Assembly (NCBI GenBank): GCA_016218575.1
Contig: JACRDN010000014.1
Coordinates: 149,891-213,890, forward strand
Reading direction: 5' to 3'
Source: Elusimicrobiota bacterium
GTDB lineage: Bacteria > Elusimicrobiota > Elusimicrobia > UBA1565 > UBA9628
DNA length: 64,000 bases
Part shown: piece by piece, positions 17,017 through 25,568 of the stretch
How the letters are laid out: each line of letters opens with the position of its first letter
Position numbering within the stretch: position 1 is the first letter of the stretch
Translations under genes and position numbers: made by a program
The notes under the pieces: model-generated
Databases searched by the model: none
What the model saw: only the letters and a program-made list of their open reading frames with translations
Told to the model about the DNA's origin: nothing

Positions 17017-18249
17017 GTGCTCCTCAAAATCGCCTGGCGCAACGTTTGGCGCAACAAGAGGCGTTCTTTGCTCACCTTGGCGGCCTCGAGTTTCGGGCTA
17101 GGCCTCTTCATCTTCCTTTTCGCCTTCAGCGACGGGATGCACGAGCAGCTGATCGCCAACGCGACCCGGACCTCTCTAGGGCACCTGCAGGTGTACGGCC
17201 GGGGCTACAGGGCCGACCCGGTCCTGGAGCGCGCGATCGCCAAGCCCGCGGAGCTGCGCGCGGCTCTCGCGGGAGTCCGGGGGCTGAGCCTCGTTTTGCC
17301 GCGCGTGGAAAGCTACGGCCTGGCCTCGTCGGCTTCGAACTCGGTCGGGGTCATGGTGGTTGGTGTGGATCCCGCGCTGGAGAAGCGGGCCACGAGGATT
17401 TCCAACACCATGGTCAAGGGTCTTTATCTTGGGCGAGATTCGGGTACGGTCGGGCAAATATTGATCGGCAAGGCCTTGGCCAAGCGGCTCAAGCTCGAGT
17501 TGGGGGACAAGATGGTCCTCTTGTCCCAGGCCGCGGACGGCTCCATGGCCAACGCCCTGTTCCGGGTGCGGGGGATTTACAAGACCGGGGCCGAGGCCGT
17601 GGATTTGGGGACGGCCTTCATCACCTTGGGCCGGGCCAAGGAATTCCTGGGCTTGGGGCAGGGGCTCACCTCCATGCTCCTGTTCGCGGGCGATTTGGGG
17701 GAAGTGGACCGCATCAAGGGCGAGCTTGGCCTGCGCCTGGAGCCCAAGGCCTATGAGGCCTTGTCCTGGAAGGATTTGGACCCGAGCCTCCTGCAGACGA
17801 CCGAGCTTGACGACGCGATCAACCACGTCATTCTTTTGGTGGTGTTCATGATCGTGGCCTTGGGCATCGTCAACACCTTGCTGATGTCGGTTTTCGAGCG
17901 CACCCGCGAGTTCGGGGTGCTCTTGGCCATGGGCATGGAGCCCAAATCCGTTGTGGCCATGGTTTCTTTCGAGGCCGCGATTCTGGCGAGCCTGAGCCTG
18001 GCGGTCGGGACTAGTGTGGGGGTGATTTTGGCTCTGCACTTTGGGCGCCACGGCATCGACCTGAGCCGTTGGACGGAAGGGGTCTCGGTTTCGACCGCGT
18101 TCCTTGAGCCGATCCTCTATCCGAAGCTCAGGGCCTACTCGGTTCTCAAGTCCTGCCTGAGCGTGTTCCTCGTGACCATCGTCTCGGGCCTTTATCCCGC
18201 GTTCAAGGCCTCCCGACTCTCTCCGGTCAAGGCCCTGCGGCACTCATGA
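17017..18249 (+). CDS. ABC transporter permease, LolC/E-MacB (FtsX) type
   Basis: 410 residues from GTG 17017, chosen because the promoter -10 lies just upstream and the family start (LLKIAWRNVWRNKRRS) begins here; ATG 16948 would add an unconserved tail. One N-terminal membrane helix, a large periplasmic domain and three C-terminal helices with the FtsX pattern (GIVNTLLMSVFERTREFG) and ending LSPVKALRHS. Such permeases extract lipoproteins or export peptides from the inner membrane. The ATPase gene overlaps by four bases. The gene is divergent from the peptide/prenylase operon, so the export substrate could be those peptides (inference). Confidence 0.88.
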   Translation: MLLKIAWRNVWRNKRRSLLTLAASSFGLGLFIFLFAFSDGMHEQLIANATRTSLGHLQVYGRGYRADPVLERAIAKPAELRAALAGVRGLSLVLPRVESYGLASSASNSVGVMVVGVDPALEKRATRISNTMVKGLYLGRDSGTVGQILIGKALAKRLKLELGDKMVLLSQAADGSMANALFRVRGIYKTGAEAVDLGTAFITLGRAKEFLGLGQGLTSMLLFAGDLGEVDRIKGELGLRLEPKAYEALSWKDLDPSLLQTTELDDAINHVILLVVFMIVALGIVNTLLMSVFERTREFGVLLAMGMEPKSVVAMVSFEAAILASLSLAVGTSVGVILALHFGRHGIDLSRWTEGVSVSTAFLEPILYPKLRAYSVLKSCLSVFLVTIVSGLYPAFKASRLSPVKALRHS

Positions 18250-18908
18250 TCCGGGCGAGCGGCCTTTCCAAGACCTACGATTCCGGCGTCCAGCCCGTGC
18301 GCGCGCTCCAGGATGTGAGCCTTGAGGTCGAGGCCGGGGAATTCCTGGCCATAGCTGGGCCCTCCGGTTCCGGAAAGAGCACCTTCTTGAATATCGTGGG
18401 CGGTCTTGACCGCCCGAGTTCGGGGAGTTTGCTTTTGGACGGCGTAGAATTGGGCGCGCTGGACGCGGCGGCTCTCTGCCGCCTGCGCCGAGAGAAGCTG
18501 GGGTTCGTGTTTCAGAGCTACAACTTGATTCCCGTGCTGACGGCCCGGGAGAACGTCGAGTTCGGCCTGATTTTGAGGGGGATCAACTCCGGAGAGGAAA
18601 GCCGCCGGGCCCGAGATGTTTTAGAGAAAGTGGGATTGGCCGCGATGTCTGAGAGGCGCCCGGCCGAGCTTTCAGGGGGCCAGCAGCAGCGGGTGGCCGT
18701 GGCTCGGGCGATCGCCGGCGGGCCGCGCCTGGTCATCGCCGACGAGCCCACCGCCAATCTCGATTCGTCCACGGCCCAGGAGCTGATGGCCCTTTTCGAG
18801 CAACTCAATCGGGATCAGGGAATCACCTTCCTGTTCTCAAGCCATGACCCGGAGGTGCTGCGCCGCGCAAGGCGAGTCGTCCATTTCAAAGACGGACAGG
18901 TCGTTTAG
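18246..18908 (+). CDS. ABC transporter ATP-binding protein, LolD/MacB type
   Basis: 220 residues. Walker A GPSGSGKST, Q-loop FVFQSYNLIP, signature LSGGQQQRV, Walker B LVIADEPTANLD and the switch His in SSHDPEV are all present. The sequence and length match the LolD/FtsE/MacB-N class that pairs with FtsX-fold permeases. The ATG overlaps the permease stop (ATGA). No membrane fusion protein is adjacent. Confidence 0.93.
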   Translation: MIRASGLSKTYDSGVQPVRALQDVSLEVEAGEFLAIAGPSGSGKSTFLNIVGGLDRPSSGSLLLDGVELGALDAAALCRLRREKLGFVFQSYNLIPVLTARENVEFGLILRGINSGEESRRARDVLEKVGLAAMSERRPAELSGGQQQRVAVARAIAGGPRLVIADEPTANLDSSTAQELMALFEQLNRDQGITFLFSSHDPEVLRRARRVVHFKDGQVV

Positions 18909-18923
18909 CGGGAAGGCTCTCCC

Positions 18924-18957
18924 AAGGCCTAGGGGCGATCTAGGCCTAAAGGCCCCT
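18924..18957. repeat. AGGCCTA-containing hairpin, possible terminator
   Basis: AGGCCTA (18925-18931) pairs with TAGGCCT (18941-18947), and AGGGGC (18931-18936) can alternatively pair with GCCCCT (18952-18957). It lies 16 bases after the ABC ATPase stop and has no T-tract. A similar AGGCCTA palindrome occurs at 22187. Confidence 0.45.
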
Positions 18958-19003
18958 GACGAGAAAGGGACGGAGGCCTACAATAATTGGCGAGAGGTTT
19001 CTT

Positions 19004-19462
19004 GTGCAATGGAAATACTTTGGCCTATTATGTCTTCTCGCGGGCGTTCCTGCCGCGGCCGGGGCTTACCAGCTCCGGGGCGGCGCTGTCGAACAGCTCT
19101 ACGGCCTTGCCCGAGATCCAGAGGGCGCCGGCCTGCTCATGGATAATTCTTCCAGGTTGGCGGGAGGCCCCGGGACGATCCCGGGCCGGGGTTCCCACTA
19201 TTTCCCAGAATACCCCCCAAAAATTTACGTACCCTCCACGGCGGAACCCATCGTGGTGCCTGTTCACGAGCCGGATCGGGCATTGAAGAGTCCGCCCAAA
19301 AAGAGCGGGAACGGCGTGTTCGAGATACTAAAGACAGGTTTTCTTATGTTCTGGGGCACGATGTTCATGGCGGGCCTCGGCGCCGCGTTCGGTCCCGTGG
19401 GCGCCATCGTCGGAGCCTTGGCTGGGGCGACCGGCGCGTGGCTGCTCAAAGACCGCATTTAA
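19004..19462 (+). CDS. Small exported protein with glycine-rich membrane segment
   Basis: 152 residues, family not recognised. Start GTG 19004 has a good GAGAGG six bases upstream, and a TACAAT hexamer lies at 18979. A signal peptide (YFGLLCLLAGVPAAAGA) is followed by a low-complexity Pro/Gly-rich part (about 40-100). The C-terminal segment (GLGAAFGPVGAIVGALAG) resembles a glycine zipper membrane helix. It is followed closely by a membrane glycosyltransferase gene that seems to have its own promoter. Confidence 0.6.
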   Translation: MQWKYFGLLCLLAGVPAAAGAYQLRGGAVEQLYGLARDPEGAGLLMDNSSRLAGGPGTIPGRGSHYFPEYPPKIYVPSTAEPIVVPVHEPDRALKSPPKKSGNGVFEILKTGFLMFWGTMFMAGLGAAFGPVGAIVGALAGATGAWLLKDRI

Positions 19463-19498
19463 TTAAGGACCTGTCACCGAATTACGTATACTGTCGCA

Positions 19499-20980
19499 TT
19501 GAAACGCAAGGCGGCGGTTTTCGCGGTCTTGGGCGCGCTGTACATCCTTTGCCGCAGGGCTTATTACGTCGGATTCTTCAACGACGACGCGTTCTACATC
19601 ATAGGGGCGCGCTCCCTGCTCTCCGGCTCCTACTCCCAATTGAACGCCCCGGGAAGCCCGCCCTTGGCGAGCTATATGCCCGGCTATTCCATGATGCTCG
19701 CCCCTTTGGCGTGGCTTTTCCCAGGACGGCTTTGGCCCTTTCAATTCTTTTCGATGGGGCTGGTCTTGACTTCCCTATGGCTGCTCTGGGATTGCTTTTC
19801 CGGCTTCCTTGAGCCGCGAGAGCTTGCCGCGGCGACTTTCGTCTCGGGCCTGAGCCCGCTATTTCTGAGCATGTCCGGAACGGTCTTATCGGAAATCCCC
19901 TTCCTGTTCCTTACCGCCGTGATCTTCTCCATTGCTCGCCGGAAGTGGGAATCCCGCTCCCCTGGATTCTGGGCCTGGTTCGCGCTGCTGATGGGTTTCG
20001 CCTGCTTGGTGAGGCCGACGGGACTGGCCTTGGTGGCCGGCGTGGTAGTAGCCCTGGCCCTCGAGGCCAGGGCCAGAGAGAGTTTTTTCTGTCTCTGCCT
20101 TGGCCTTGCGCCCTTCCTCTTGTTCTTGGCGCGCAACGCTCATCTTACCGGAAGAGGGCTTCTCTACTTCACCGAGTTCGCGGCCTCGGCCCGAGGGGCC
20201 GAGGGGCTGGCCTCTTTCTGGACCATTTTCAAGGCGAATCTCGCCTTTTACGGCAAATTCCTGTTCGTCACCACTATGTTTCGCTGGCCCTGGGTTTGGG
20301 GCTGGCTTGAGGCTGCGACCATCGGGACCGGCGCGGCCTTGGCGGCCTTGGGCGCCAAGGCCTGGGCGAAGTCCGGATGGAGGAGATTCGCGGGGCTTTA
20401 TCTCCTTTTCTTCTTTACGGCGCATCTATTTTGGAGCAAGCAGGCGGGGCGCTACCTGTTCCCGGTCATCCCCTTTGCCGCGGTTTTTCTTATTAAGGGC
20501 GCCGGGGATACCGGCGCCCGGTTTGGCCGAGGAGGCGCGGCCGCGTTTGCGGCCGCGATCGTGAGCCTGGCCCTGGCTATGGCGCCGGCCCGGCGCATCG
20601 CCGCGGCCTCCTTATTATGGGAGCGCAGTCCCGTCAATACCCCGCCGGAGAGGACTTTGGATTGGATCGCCCGGCGCACGGCTCCGGGCGACATCTTCGC
20701 GGCCGAGCTTGACGGGCGCTTTTATCTCCTCTCGGGAAGGCAAGTCCTGCATTGGCCCCGGCTGGAGGACTCCCGGAGTTTGCACTATTGGCTCAAATCG
20801 AACGGCGCGCGCTACGCGGCCGTTTTCCCGGCCGAGTTCATCATGCGCACGCGCTCGGGCCGGACCGCCCACGATCCCATGTCGTTGGAGGACTTGAACA
20901 GGATGTTCTCGGACGCCAGCCGCTACGAGAAGGTCTTCGAGGACGCCGGGGAGGGGACCGCGATTTACTGCGTCAAGTGA
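19499..20980 (+). CDS. GT39/ArnT-like membrane glycosyltransferase
   Basis: 493 residues, about 10 membrane helices. The first loop carries D29-D30 in FFNDDAFYI, the acidic pair typical of GT-C enzymes that use polyprenyl-phosphate sugars; a soluble C-terminal part follows. The start is TTG 19499 (KRKAAVFAVLGALY); TATACT at 19487-19492 puts the transcription start on this codon, so a leaderless mRNA is likely. A paralogue lies at 44941. The acceptor is unknown. The 3' end overlaps the convergent kinase gene by 16 bases. Confidence 0.8.
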   Translation: MKRKAAVFAVLGALYILCRRAYYVGFFNDDAFYIIGARSLLSGSYSQLNAPGSPPLASYMPGYSMMLAPLAWLFPGRLWPFQFFSMGLVLTSLWLLWDCFSGFLEPRELAAATFVSGLSPLFLSMSGTVLSEIPFLFLTAVIFSIARRKWESRSPGFWAWFALLMGFACLVRPTGLALVAGVVVALALEARARESFFCLCLGLAPFLLFLARNAHLTGRGLLYFTEFAASARGAEGLASFWTIFKANLAFYGKFLFVTTMFRWPWVWGWLEAATIGTGAALAALGAKAWAKSGWRRFAGLYLLFFFTAHLFWSKQAGRYLFPVIPFAAVFLIKGAGDTGARFGRGGAAAFAAAIVSLALAMAPARRIAAASLLWERSPVNTPPERTLDWIARRTAPGDIFAAELDGRFYLLSGRQVLHWPRLEDSRSLHYWLKSNGARYAAVFPAEFIMRTRSGRTAHDPMSLEDLNRMFSDASRYEKVFEDAGEGTAIYCVK

Positions 20981-22131
20981 CGTGGATGGCGCAGGGGGCG
21001 GGGCTCGCGATCCTGGGCCAAGGGGATGGTAAAGTAGAACGAGGCTCCCATGCCGGGGCGGCTTTCCACCCAGATTTTTCCGTCGTGCATCTCCACCAGG
21101 CCCTTGGAAATCTCAAGACCTAGGCCCAGGCCTTTGTGATTCAGGCGAGTCCCCTCGGCTTGGTAGAAGCGCTCGAAAAGCCGCTCGGTCTCTGCGGGGT
21201 CTATCCCGACTCCGGTGTCCTGCACGCAGAATCGGGCGCAGTCCTCGAGGCTTTTCAGAGAAATCCGCACTTTCCCACCGGAGGGCGTGAATTTTAGGGC
21301 GTTGCCGAGGAGATTGAGCAATATCTGGGTAAGCCGGTGTTTGTCCGCCTCGATGAAAAGCTCCTCGTCTCCGGTCTCGCAGGAAAGCTCGATCCCCTTC
21401 TTCGCGGCCTCCAGGCGCAGGTTCTCCACGGCCTCCGAGGCCGCTTCCCGGGCCGAGAGCCTGGATTTGGACAAGGTCACCTTGCGCGCTGAGACCCGGG
21501 TGGACTCCATGAGATCATCAAGGAGGCGGTTCAAGTGCTGGGCGTTGCTGTAGATGGACTGCAGGCCCTTGCGCAGCTCCTCTGGCTTGTAGGACTCTCC
21601 CCCGCGCTTGAGAAGCAGGGCCGAGTAGCCGGAGACCACGGATAGCGGATTCTTGAGCTCGTGGGACACGTCCTGCAGGGCGCGGGATTTCACGTCGAGC
21701 TGGGCTTCCAGCTTCTCGAGCTCGGCGGTCTTTTGGACCAAGGAGACCTTGAGGTGGTAGTGCTCGACGGCGCGCCCGACAGCGGCCGCGAGCTCCTCGG
21801 GAGGGCAGGGCTTGAGGAGATAGTCGTAGGCGCCTTCCCTAAGAGCCTGGAGAGCCGAGCTCACCGAGCTATGCCCGGTGAGGACTATCCCCACGGCCAG
21901 GGAGTCGATCTTTCGCGCCTCGTCCAGGACGTCGAGGCCCGAGGCTCCGGGCAGGCGCAGATCGGCCAGGATCACGGCGAAGCTGCGGCGGCGCAGGAGC
22001 TCCTGGCTTTCCATGAGTGAGGCGGCGGTCTCCACATCGTAGCCGGCCGACTCCAGGGCGGTCTGGACGTAGAAGAGGAACTCCTCGTCGTCGTCCACCA
22101 CCAGCGCGCATTTGGGCATCTCAGGCATCAT
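20965..22131 (-). CDS. Response regulator receiver-histidine kinase hybrid
   Basis: 388 residues from ATG 22131; longer frames reach into the upstream palindromes and are unlikely. An N-terminal receiver domain (VVDDDEE, phospho-acceptor D57 in ILADLRLPG, K107 in LLKP) is joined by a coiled-coil linker (128-155) to a HisKA domain with H157 (DVSHELKNPLS) and a HATPase domain (LLGNALKFT, DTGVGI, GLGLGLEI). Without membrane segments it should be a soluble kinase whose own receiver takes a signal from elsewhere. A TACACT hexamer sits 9 bases before the start. Confidence 0.9.
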   Translation of the reverse strand: MMPEMPKCALVVDDDEEFLFYVQTALESAGYDVETAASLMESQELLRRRSFAVILADLRLPGASGLDVLDEARKIDSLAVGIVLTGHSSVSSALQALREGAYDYLLKPCPPEELAAAVGRAVEHYHLKVSLVQKTAELEKLEAQLDVKSRALQDVSHELKNPLSVVSGYSALLLKRGGESYKPEELRKGLQSIYSNAQHLNRLLDDLMESTRVSARKVTLSKSRLSAREAASEAVENLRLEAAKKGIELSCETGDEELFIEADKHRLTQILLNLLGNALKFTPSGGKVRISLKSLEDCARFCVQDTGVGIDPAETERLFERFYQAEGTRLNHKGLGLGLEISKGLVEMHDGKIWVESRPGMGASFYFTIPLAQDREPRPLRHPRHLTQ

Positions 22132-22186
22132 CTTGAAAGTAGTGTAGGGCGCCCCGCGGGGAGGGGGGAGGGTCTTTTGGTCCGTA

Positions 22187-22222
22187 TGGCCTAGGCCTTT
22201 AGGCCTAGGCCAGGATAGGCCT
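22187..22222. repeat. AGGCCTA palindrome array
   Basis: Bases 22187-22212 form a hairpin with perfect 12-base arms (TGGCCTAGGCCT and its complement) and a 2-base loop; a third ATAGGCCTA follows at 22215. It lies between the divergent kinase gene and the hypothetical membrane protein gene and resembles the hairpin at 18924. Confidence 0.7.
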
Positions 22223-22316
22223 AGTGCTGGGATTCTTTCGTACCCTAGGTCTCTGGCGCCTTGGGAGCGGGTCTTGTAGGATAAACGAGTGTTCCGGTTG
22301 AGTCTCTCCCTTTTGT

Positions 22317-23765
22317 TTGTCTGCGTTCCCACTTCCCGCGCGGCTTTCCCGATCCGCGTCGCGGCACCCCGGACGGGGGAGGCCAGACCCGTCGTTCCGG
22401 CCCATGGCCATCCGCGGGCACTTCCAGACGCCCGGGCTCAGCGTTTCTGTGTCCTCCGTCTTGTCGCGTTTGGCGAAGTTTCTCGCCCCGGACCTCGAAG
22501 GCCGCGAGGCCGAGGCGCGAGGCATGCTGGGCGTGCTCGAGATGGCCTTGGAGCAGTCCGGCTGGAGCCTGAATAGATTCCTCTCCACGCGCGATCCTCG
22601 GGCGCGCTCCTTGGCCCTGGCCGCGGCCTCTGAAACGGCCTTGGATCTGGTCAAGGCCAGGTTTGGCGCGTTCGAGAGCAAAGTAAGCCAGGGGAAAGTT
22701 CCCCAGGCCCAATGGAGCTCGGAGGCCGCGCGCGTGCGCGACCTTGTTCCGATCATGGCCATCCTGGAGCCGAACCAAAAAGAGCTGGACGATTTTATTT
22801 CACGTTGTGAAAAGATCACGAATAAAGTCGCGGTTCCGCCGGCCGCGGCAAAGAAGGCCGAGGCGCTGGCCGAGGCCGTGAAGGAGGATCTGCTGGGCAG
22901 TAGGGTCCTTGTGTCTGCGGTCGCGGCAGCAGCGGATCCGGAAGAAAAAGAGACGCTGGAAGCTCAAGCAGAGGTTCTTCTCCAGGCCCTTTCGGTGGAG
23001 CAGGAGGAGGACCGGCGTGAAGTCTTGAGGGAACTTAAGGAAATCGCTCTGACCCGGCGAGATTTGCGCGTTATGGTCCTGCAGGGGCTGACGAGCTATT
23101 TGCACGACCAGAAGTCCTGGAGCGTGGCCAACGAGGACGGGAGCGACTCCTTGGAGGGATTGGTTCTCCAGGCCGTGGCTGAGATCGCTCAAAAGAGCGC
23201 CGATTCCCGGGAGCGGGGCCTGGCCATGGTCCTTCTCATGCGCGAGGCCAACCGGCGCAACCACGACTCGCCGGGCCCCATCCTGGGGGCTGTCAATGCC
23301 ATCAGGCAAAGCGCCCCCAAGCCTCCCCGGCTGCCGGGTGCGCCATTGCCATGGGAACGGGCTATTAAGGAACACAAAACCGGTGCCTTTTTCTCGGGGT
23401 CGGCGCTCGCGGCAGGCTTGTTTTTCGTCGCTCAGTCAGTTACAAGCCCCATCATTTTTACTCCCTTGATCGGTTTGATGTTGTTTGTCGTAGCCTTGAA
23501 GGGGCTCAAAACCGACCATCCCTGGGCCGGATTCATGCACACGGCGATGCTGACCGGTTTCTGGATCCATGTCTCGCGGACCTTGATGTCGGACGGCTTC
23601 ATACTTCTCGACCACCCCGTCGCTTTCGCCGCGGTGATTGGCTGGTGCTTCTACATCGGGCTCATGGCTCTCGGCATTGCCCTGTGGGGCCTCAAGGCCT
23701 TGCGCAGCCCATGGTGGGGGCTGCTCTTCAACCTCGCCTTCCTGTCCTGGATATTCCTGTTGTAG
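22317..23765 (+). CDS. Hypothetical helical protein with C-terminal membrane helices; probable frameshift near the 5' end
   Basis: 482 residues in the main frame; family not recognised. Residues about 40-330 are helical and charged (rich in Glu, Arg, Ala). Residues about 350-482 hold four hydrophobic helices with loops such as TDHPWAGFMHT. The main frame begins with an Arg/Pro-rich stretch that looks non-coding. A different frame starting at GTG 22289 encodes a convincing signal peptide (VFRLSLSLLFVCVPTSRA) and remains open to 22576. A one-base shift between about 22380 and 22430 would join the two into one exported membrane protein; this could be a real mutation or a sequencing error. Confidence 0.6.
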   Translation: MSAFPLPARLSRSASRHPGRGRPDPSFRPMAIRGHFQTPGLSVSVSSVLSRLAKFLAPDLEGREAEARGMLGVLEMALEQSGWSLNRFLSTRDPRARSLALAAASETALDLVKARFGAFESKVSQGKVPQAQWSSEAARVRDLVPIMAILEPNQKELDDFISRCEKITNKVAVPPAAAKKAEALAEAVKEDLLGSRVLVSAVAAAADPEEKETLEAQAEVLLQALSVEQEEDRREVLRELKEIALTRRDLRVMVLQGLTSYLHDQKSWSVANEDGSDSLEGLVLQAVAEIAQKSADSRERGLAMVLLMREANRRNHDSPGPILGAVNAIRQSAPKPPRLPGAPLPWERAIKEHKTGAFFSGSALAAGLFFVAQSVTSPIIFTPLIGLMLFVVALKGLKTDHPWAGFMHTAMLTGFWIHVSRTLMSDGFILLDHPVAFAAVIGWCFYIGLMALGIALWGLKALRSPWWGLLFNLAFLSWIFLL

Positions 23766-23782
23766 TGCTCTGACCGCCGAAA

Positions 23783-23824
23783 AGTTATCCACAAAAATTT
23801 CCCGGGAAGTTTTTGTGGATAACT
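23783..23824. repeat. DnaA-box-containing palindromic repeat, copy 1
   Basis: A 15-base inverted repeat (AGTTATCCACAAAAA and its complement) around TTTCCCGGGAAG. Each arm contains a perfect 9-mer DnaA box: TTATCCACA at 23785 and TGTGGATAA at 23814. Related copies lie at 34095 and 40816. The surrounding gap 23766-23907 holds no gene. Confidence 0.85.
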
Positions 23825-23907
23825 GCGACGCCGCAGTCTGCCAAAGTCGGGCCCCCGCTCTATGGAGGAGCTGTCTGCGATTGTTCGGCGCTCAGAGAAC
23901 TAAGGCC

Positions 23908-24912
23908 CTAAGGTAAAAGGGCCTTAATCCCGGCATAGGCCGCGGCCACGGGGATGTCGCGGCAGGATTGCCATGACTGCGAGACTACTCCATGGTGGAT
24001 GGGGGAGCTCGGGCGCCAGACCGCGTCGGTGTAGCCCGAATAGAAGCCGAAGGTCGGGACACCGAGGGCGGCGGCGAGATGTGTGGTCCCCGTGATGTTG
24101 AGGACGCATAGGTCCATTTCCCTCATCCAGGCTCCGGTCACCCCTATGGGGCGGGGGGATAGAATCGGGACCGGGGCCGCGAGTCGGGAGACGATGCCGC
24201 TTACCGGCTTTTCCTCGCCCGGGCCCGCCATGTAGAAAAGCTGGACCCCAAAGTGCTCCGCCAGAAGATTCGTCAACTCCACGAATTTTTCTTCCGGCCA
24301 GCGGTTGTCGAATTTCTTGAAGTTTCCGGGATGCACCGCGATCTTGAAGGCGCTCTCACGCGGGCGCGTCTCCTCCAGAATGCGCCGGGCCTCTTCCTCG
24401 TGCGTGGGCTCCAATCTAATCTCGAGCCTGGGCTCGTAGGCGATCCCAAAAGATTTCGCCAGGCGCGCGTAGCGCTCGAGCATGGGCTCTCGCTCTCCTG
24501 GGGAAGCTATTTGATGGGAAAATACGCGGTCCCAACGGCCTTTTCTAAAGGAGACCTTGACTTGAGCCGGGATAAGCGCGGCCAAGGCGGCGGACCTGCG
24601 GGAAAACGAGGGGTTCAGGTCTAGTAGTAAATCGCATGGCGTCCTCAAGCTTCGAAGGAGCTTGAGATGGGAGAGGAATTTCTGGGGAGCGCGCTCCAGA
24701 AGCAGTATCTCGTCCACCCAAGGGACAAGCCGAGCCGTTTCCTCGCTCGAGTTCGGGACCACCAGCCTGATCCGTGCCTGGGGACGGGCCCGGCGTAGGG
24801 CCCTCAGAAACGCCGTGCTGACGAGCAGATCCCCGATCCGGCCTATGAGCAGGACCGTCACGTTGGGTGCGGCGGGGAGGTCGAAAATCGGCACGATGAA
24901 ATATTGTAACAT
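23908..24912 (-). CDS. GT9-family glycosyltransferase (heptosyltransferase-like)
   Basis: 334 residues. Hallmarks of GT9 ADP-heptose transferases: N-terminal LLIGRIGDLLVSTAFLRAL, PCDLLLDLNPS, IAVHPGN in the linker and the donor-site NITGTTHLAAALGVPTFGFYSG. These enzymes add heptose to lipopolysaccharide cores at the inner membrane. GTG 24894 (PIFDLPAAPNVTVL) is an alternative start and would fit a TACAAT hexamer at 24903-24908. The stop codon lies in a small inverted repeat (23902-23925), a possible terminator without T-tract. Confidence 0.88.
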   Translation of the reverse strand: MLQYFIVPIFDLPAAPNVTVLLIGRIGDLLVSTAFLRALRRARPQARIRLVVPNSSEETARLVPWVDEILLLERAPQKFLSHLKLLRSLRTPCDLLLDLNPSFSRRSAALAALIPAQVKVSFRKGRWDRVFSHQIASPGEREPMLERYARLAKSFGIAYEPRLEIRLEPTHEEEARRILEETRPRESAFKIAVHPGNFKKFDNRWPEEKFVELTNLLAEHFGVQLFYMAGPGEEKPVSGIVSRLAAPVPILSPRPIGVTGAWMREMDLCVLNITGTTHLAAALGVPTFGFYSGYTDAVWRPSSPIHHGVVSQSWQSCRDIPVAAAYAGIKALLP

Positions 24913-24942
24913 TTATAATAATTTCAGCTTTCCGGAGGGCGC

Positions 24943-25506
24943 ATGATCAGCACGTCGGATTTCCACAACGGCTTGGTCTTCGAGGACGAGGGCCAGTTCC
25001 TCGAGATCTTGTCCTACCAACACCACCGCAAATCCCAGTCGGCCGCGGTGTACCGCACCGTGCTTCGGTCCTTGAGCACGGGCAACGTCATGGAACGCTC
25101 CTACGCCTCGGGCACCAAGTTCCGCGAGGTCCCCGTCACCAAGCGCGAGATGGCCTACATCTACGATGAGGGAGCCGGCGCCGTGTTCATGGACAACGAG
25201 AACTACGAGCAGGTGACCTTCGCCAAGGAGAAGTTGGGCCCCCAGGCCAAGTTCCTGCAGGGGAACATGCAGGTGCTGGGAGTCTGCGTGGACGGCAAGC
25301 TCACCAATATCGAGCTTCCCCCGAACGTGGTCCTCTCCGTGACTTCCACGGTGCCGGGAATCAAGGGCGACTCCGTCTCCAACATGATGAAGCCGGCCAC
25401 TCTCGAGACGGGCTTGGAGATCCAGGTGCCCCTGTTCATTAAGGAGGGGGATAATATCCGGGTGGACACCAGAACGAGCTCGTACGTGGAGAGGGCGAGG
25501 GAATAA
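24943..25506 (+). CDS. efp: Elongation factor P, with atypical tip loop
   Basis: 187 residues with the three OB-like domains of EF-P and the C-terminal signature ETGLEIQVPLFIKEGDNIRVDTR. EF-P rescues ribosomes stalled at polyproline. GGAGGGC precedes the ATG, and a TATAAT lies at 24914-24919. The domain I tip, PGKG in most bacteria, reads HHRKSQSAA, leaving K30 as the likely tip residue but without the Pro-Gly frame. No EpmA/EpmB or EarP gene is visible nearby. Confidence 0.92.
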   Translation: MISTSDFHNGLVFEDEGQFLEILSYQHHRKSQSAAVYRTVLRSLSTGNVMERSYASGTKFREVPVTKREMAYIYDEGAGAVFMDNENYEQVTFAKEKLGPQAKFLQGNMQVLGVCVDGKLTNIELPPNVVLSVTSTVPGIKGDSVSNMMKPATLETGLEIQVPLFIKEGDNIRVDTRTSSYVERARE

Positions 25507-25534
25507 TATAACGGATACGGCCAAGCCCCCCCAT

Positions 25535-25568
25535 GCTGCGCGCCTCCCGTGGGGAGGCTTGCGACTAT
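25535..25568. repeat. GC-rich hairpin repeat covering the Shine-Dalgarno of the HAD gene, copy 1
   Basis: The segment GCTGCGCGCCTCCC...GGGGAGGCTTGCGACTAT can fold GCCTCCC against GGGGAGGC, and the 3' arm is the only Shine-Dalgarno-like sequence for the ATG at 25567. A near-identical copy lies at 40501 just before tRNA-Leu. Confidence 0.7.

Noticed and set aside
23783..23824. Possible origin of replication because of two perfect DnaA boxes
   Set aside because: No dnaA, dnaN or AT-rich unwinding region nearby, only two boxes in a palindrome, and related copies occur at two other sites.
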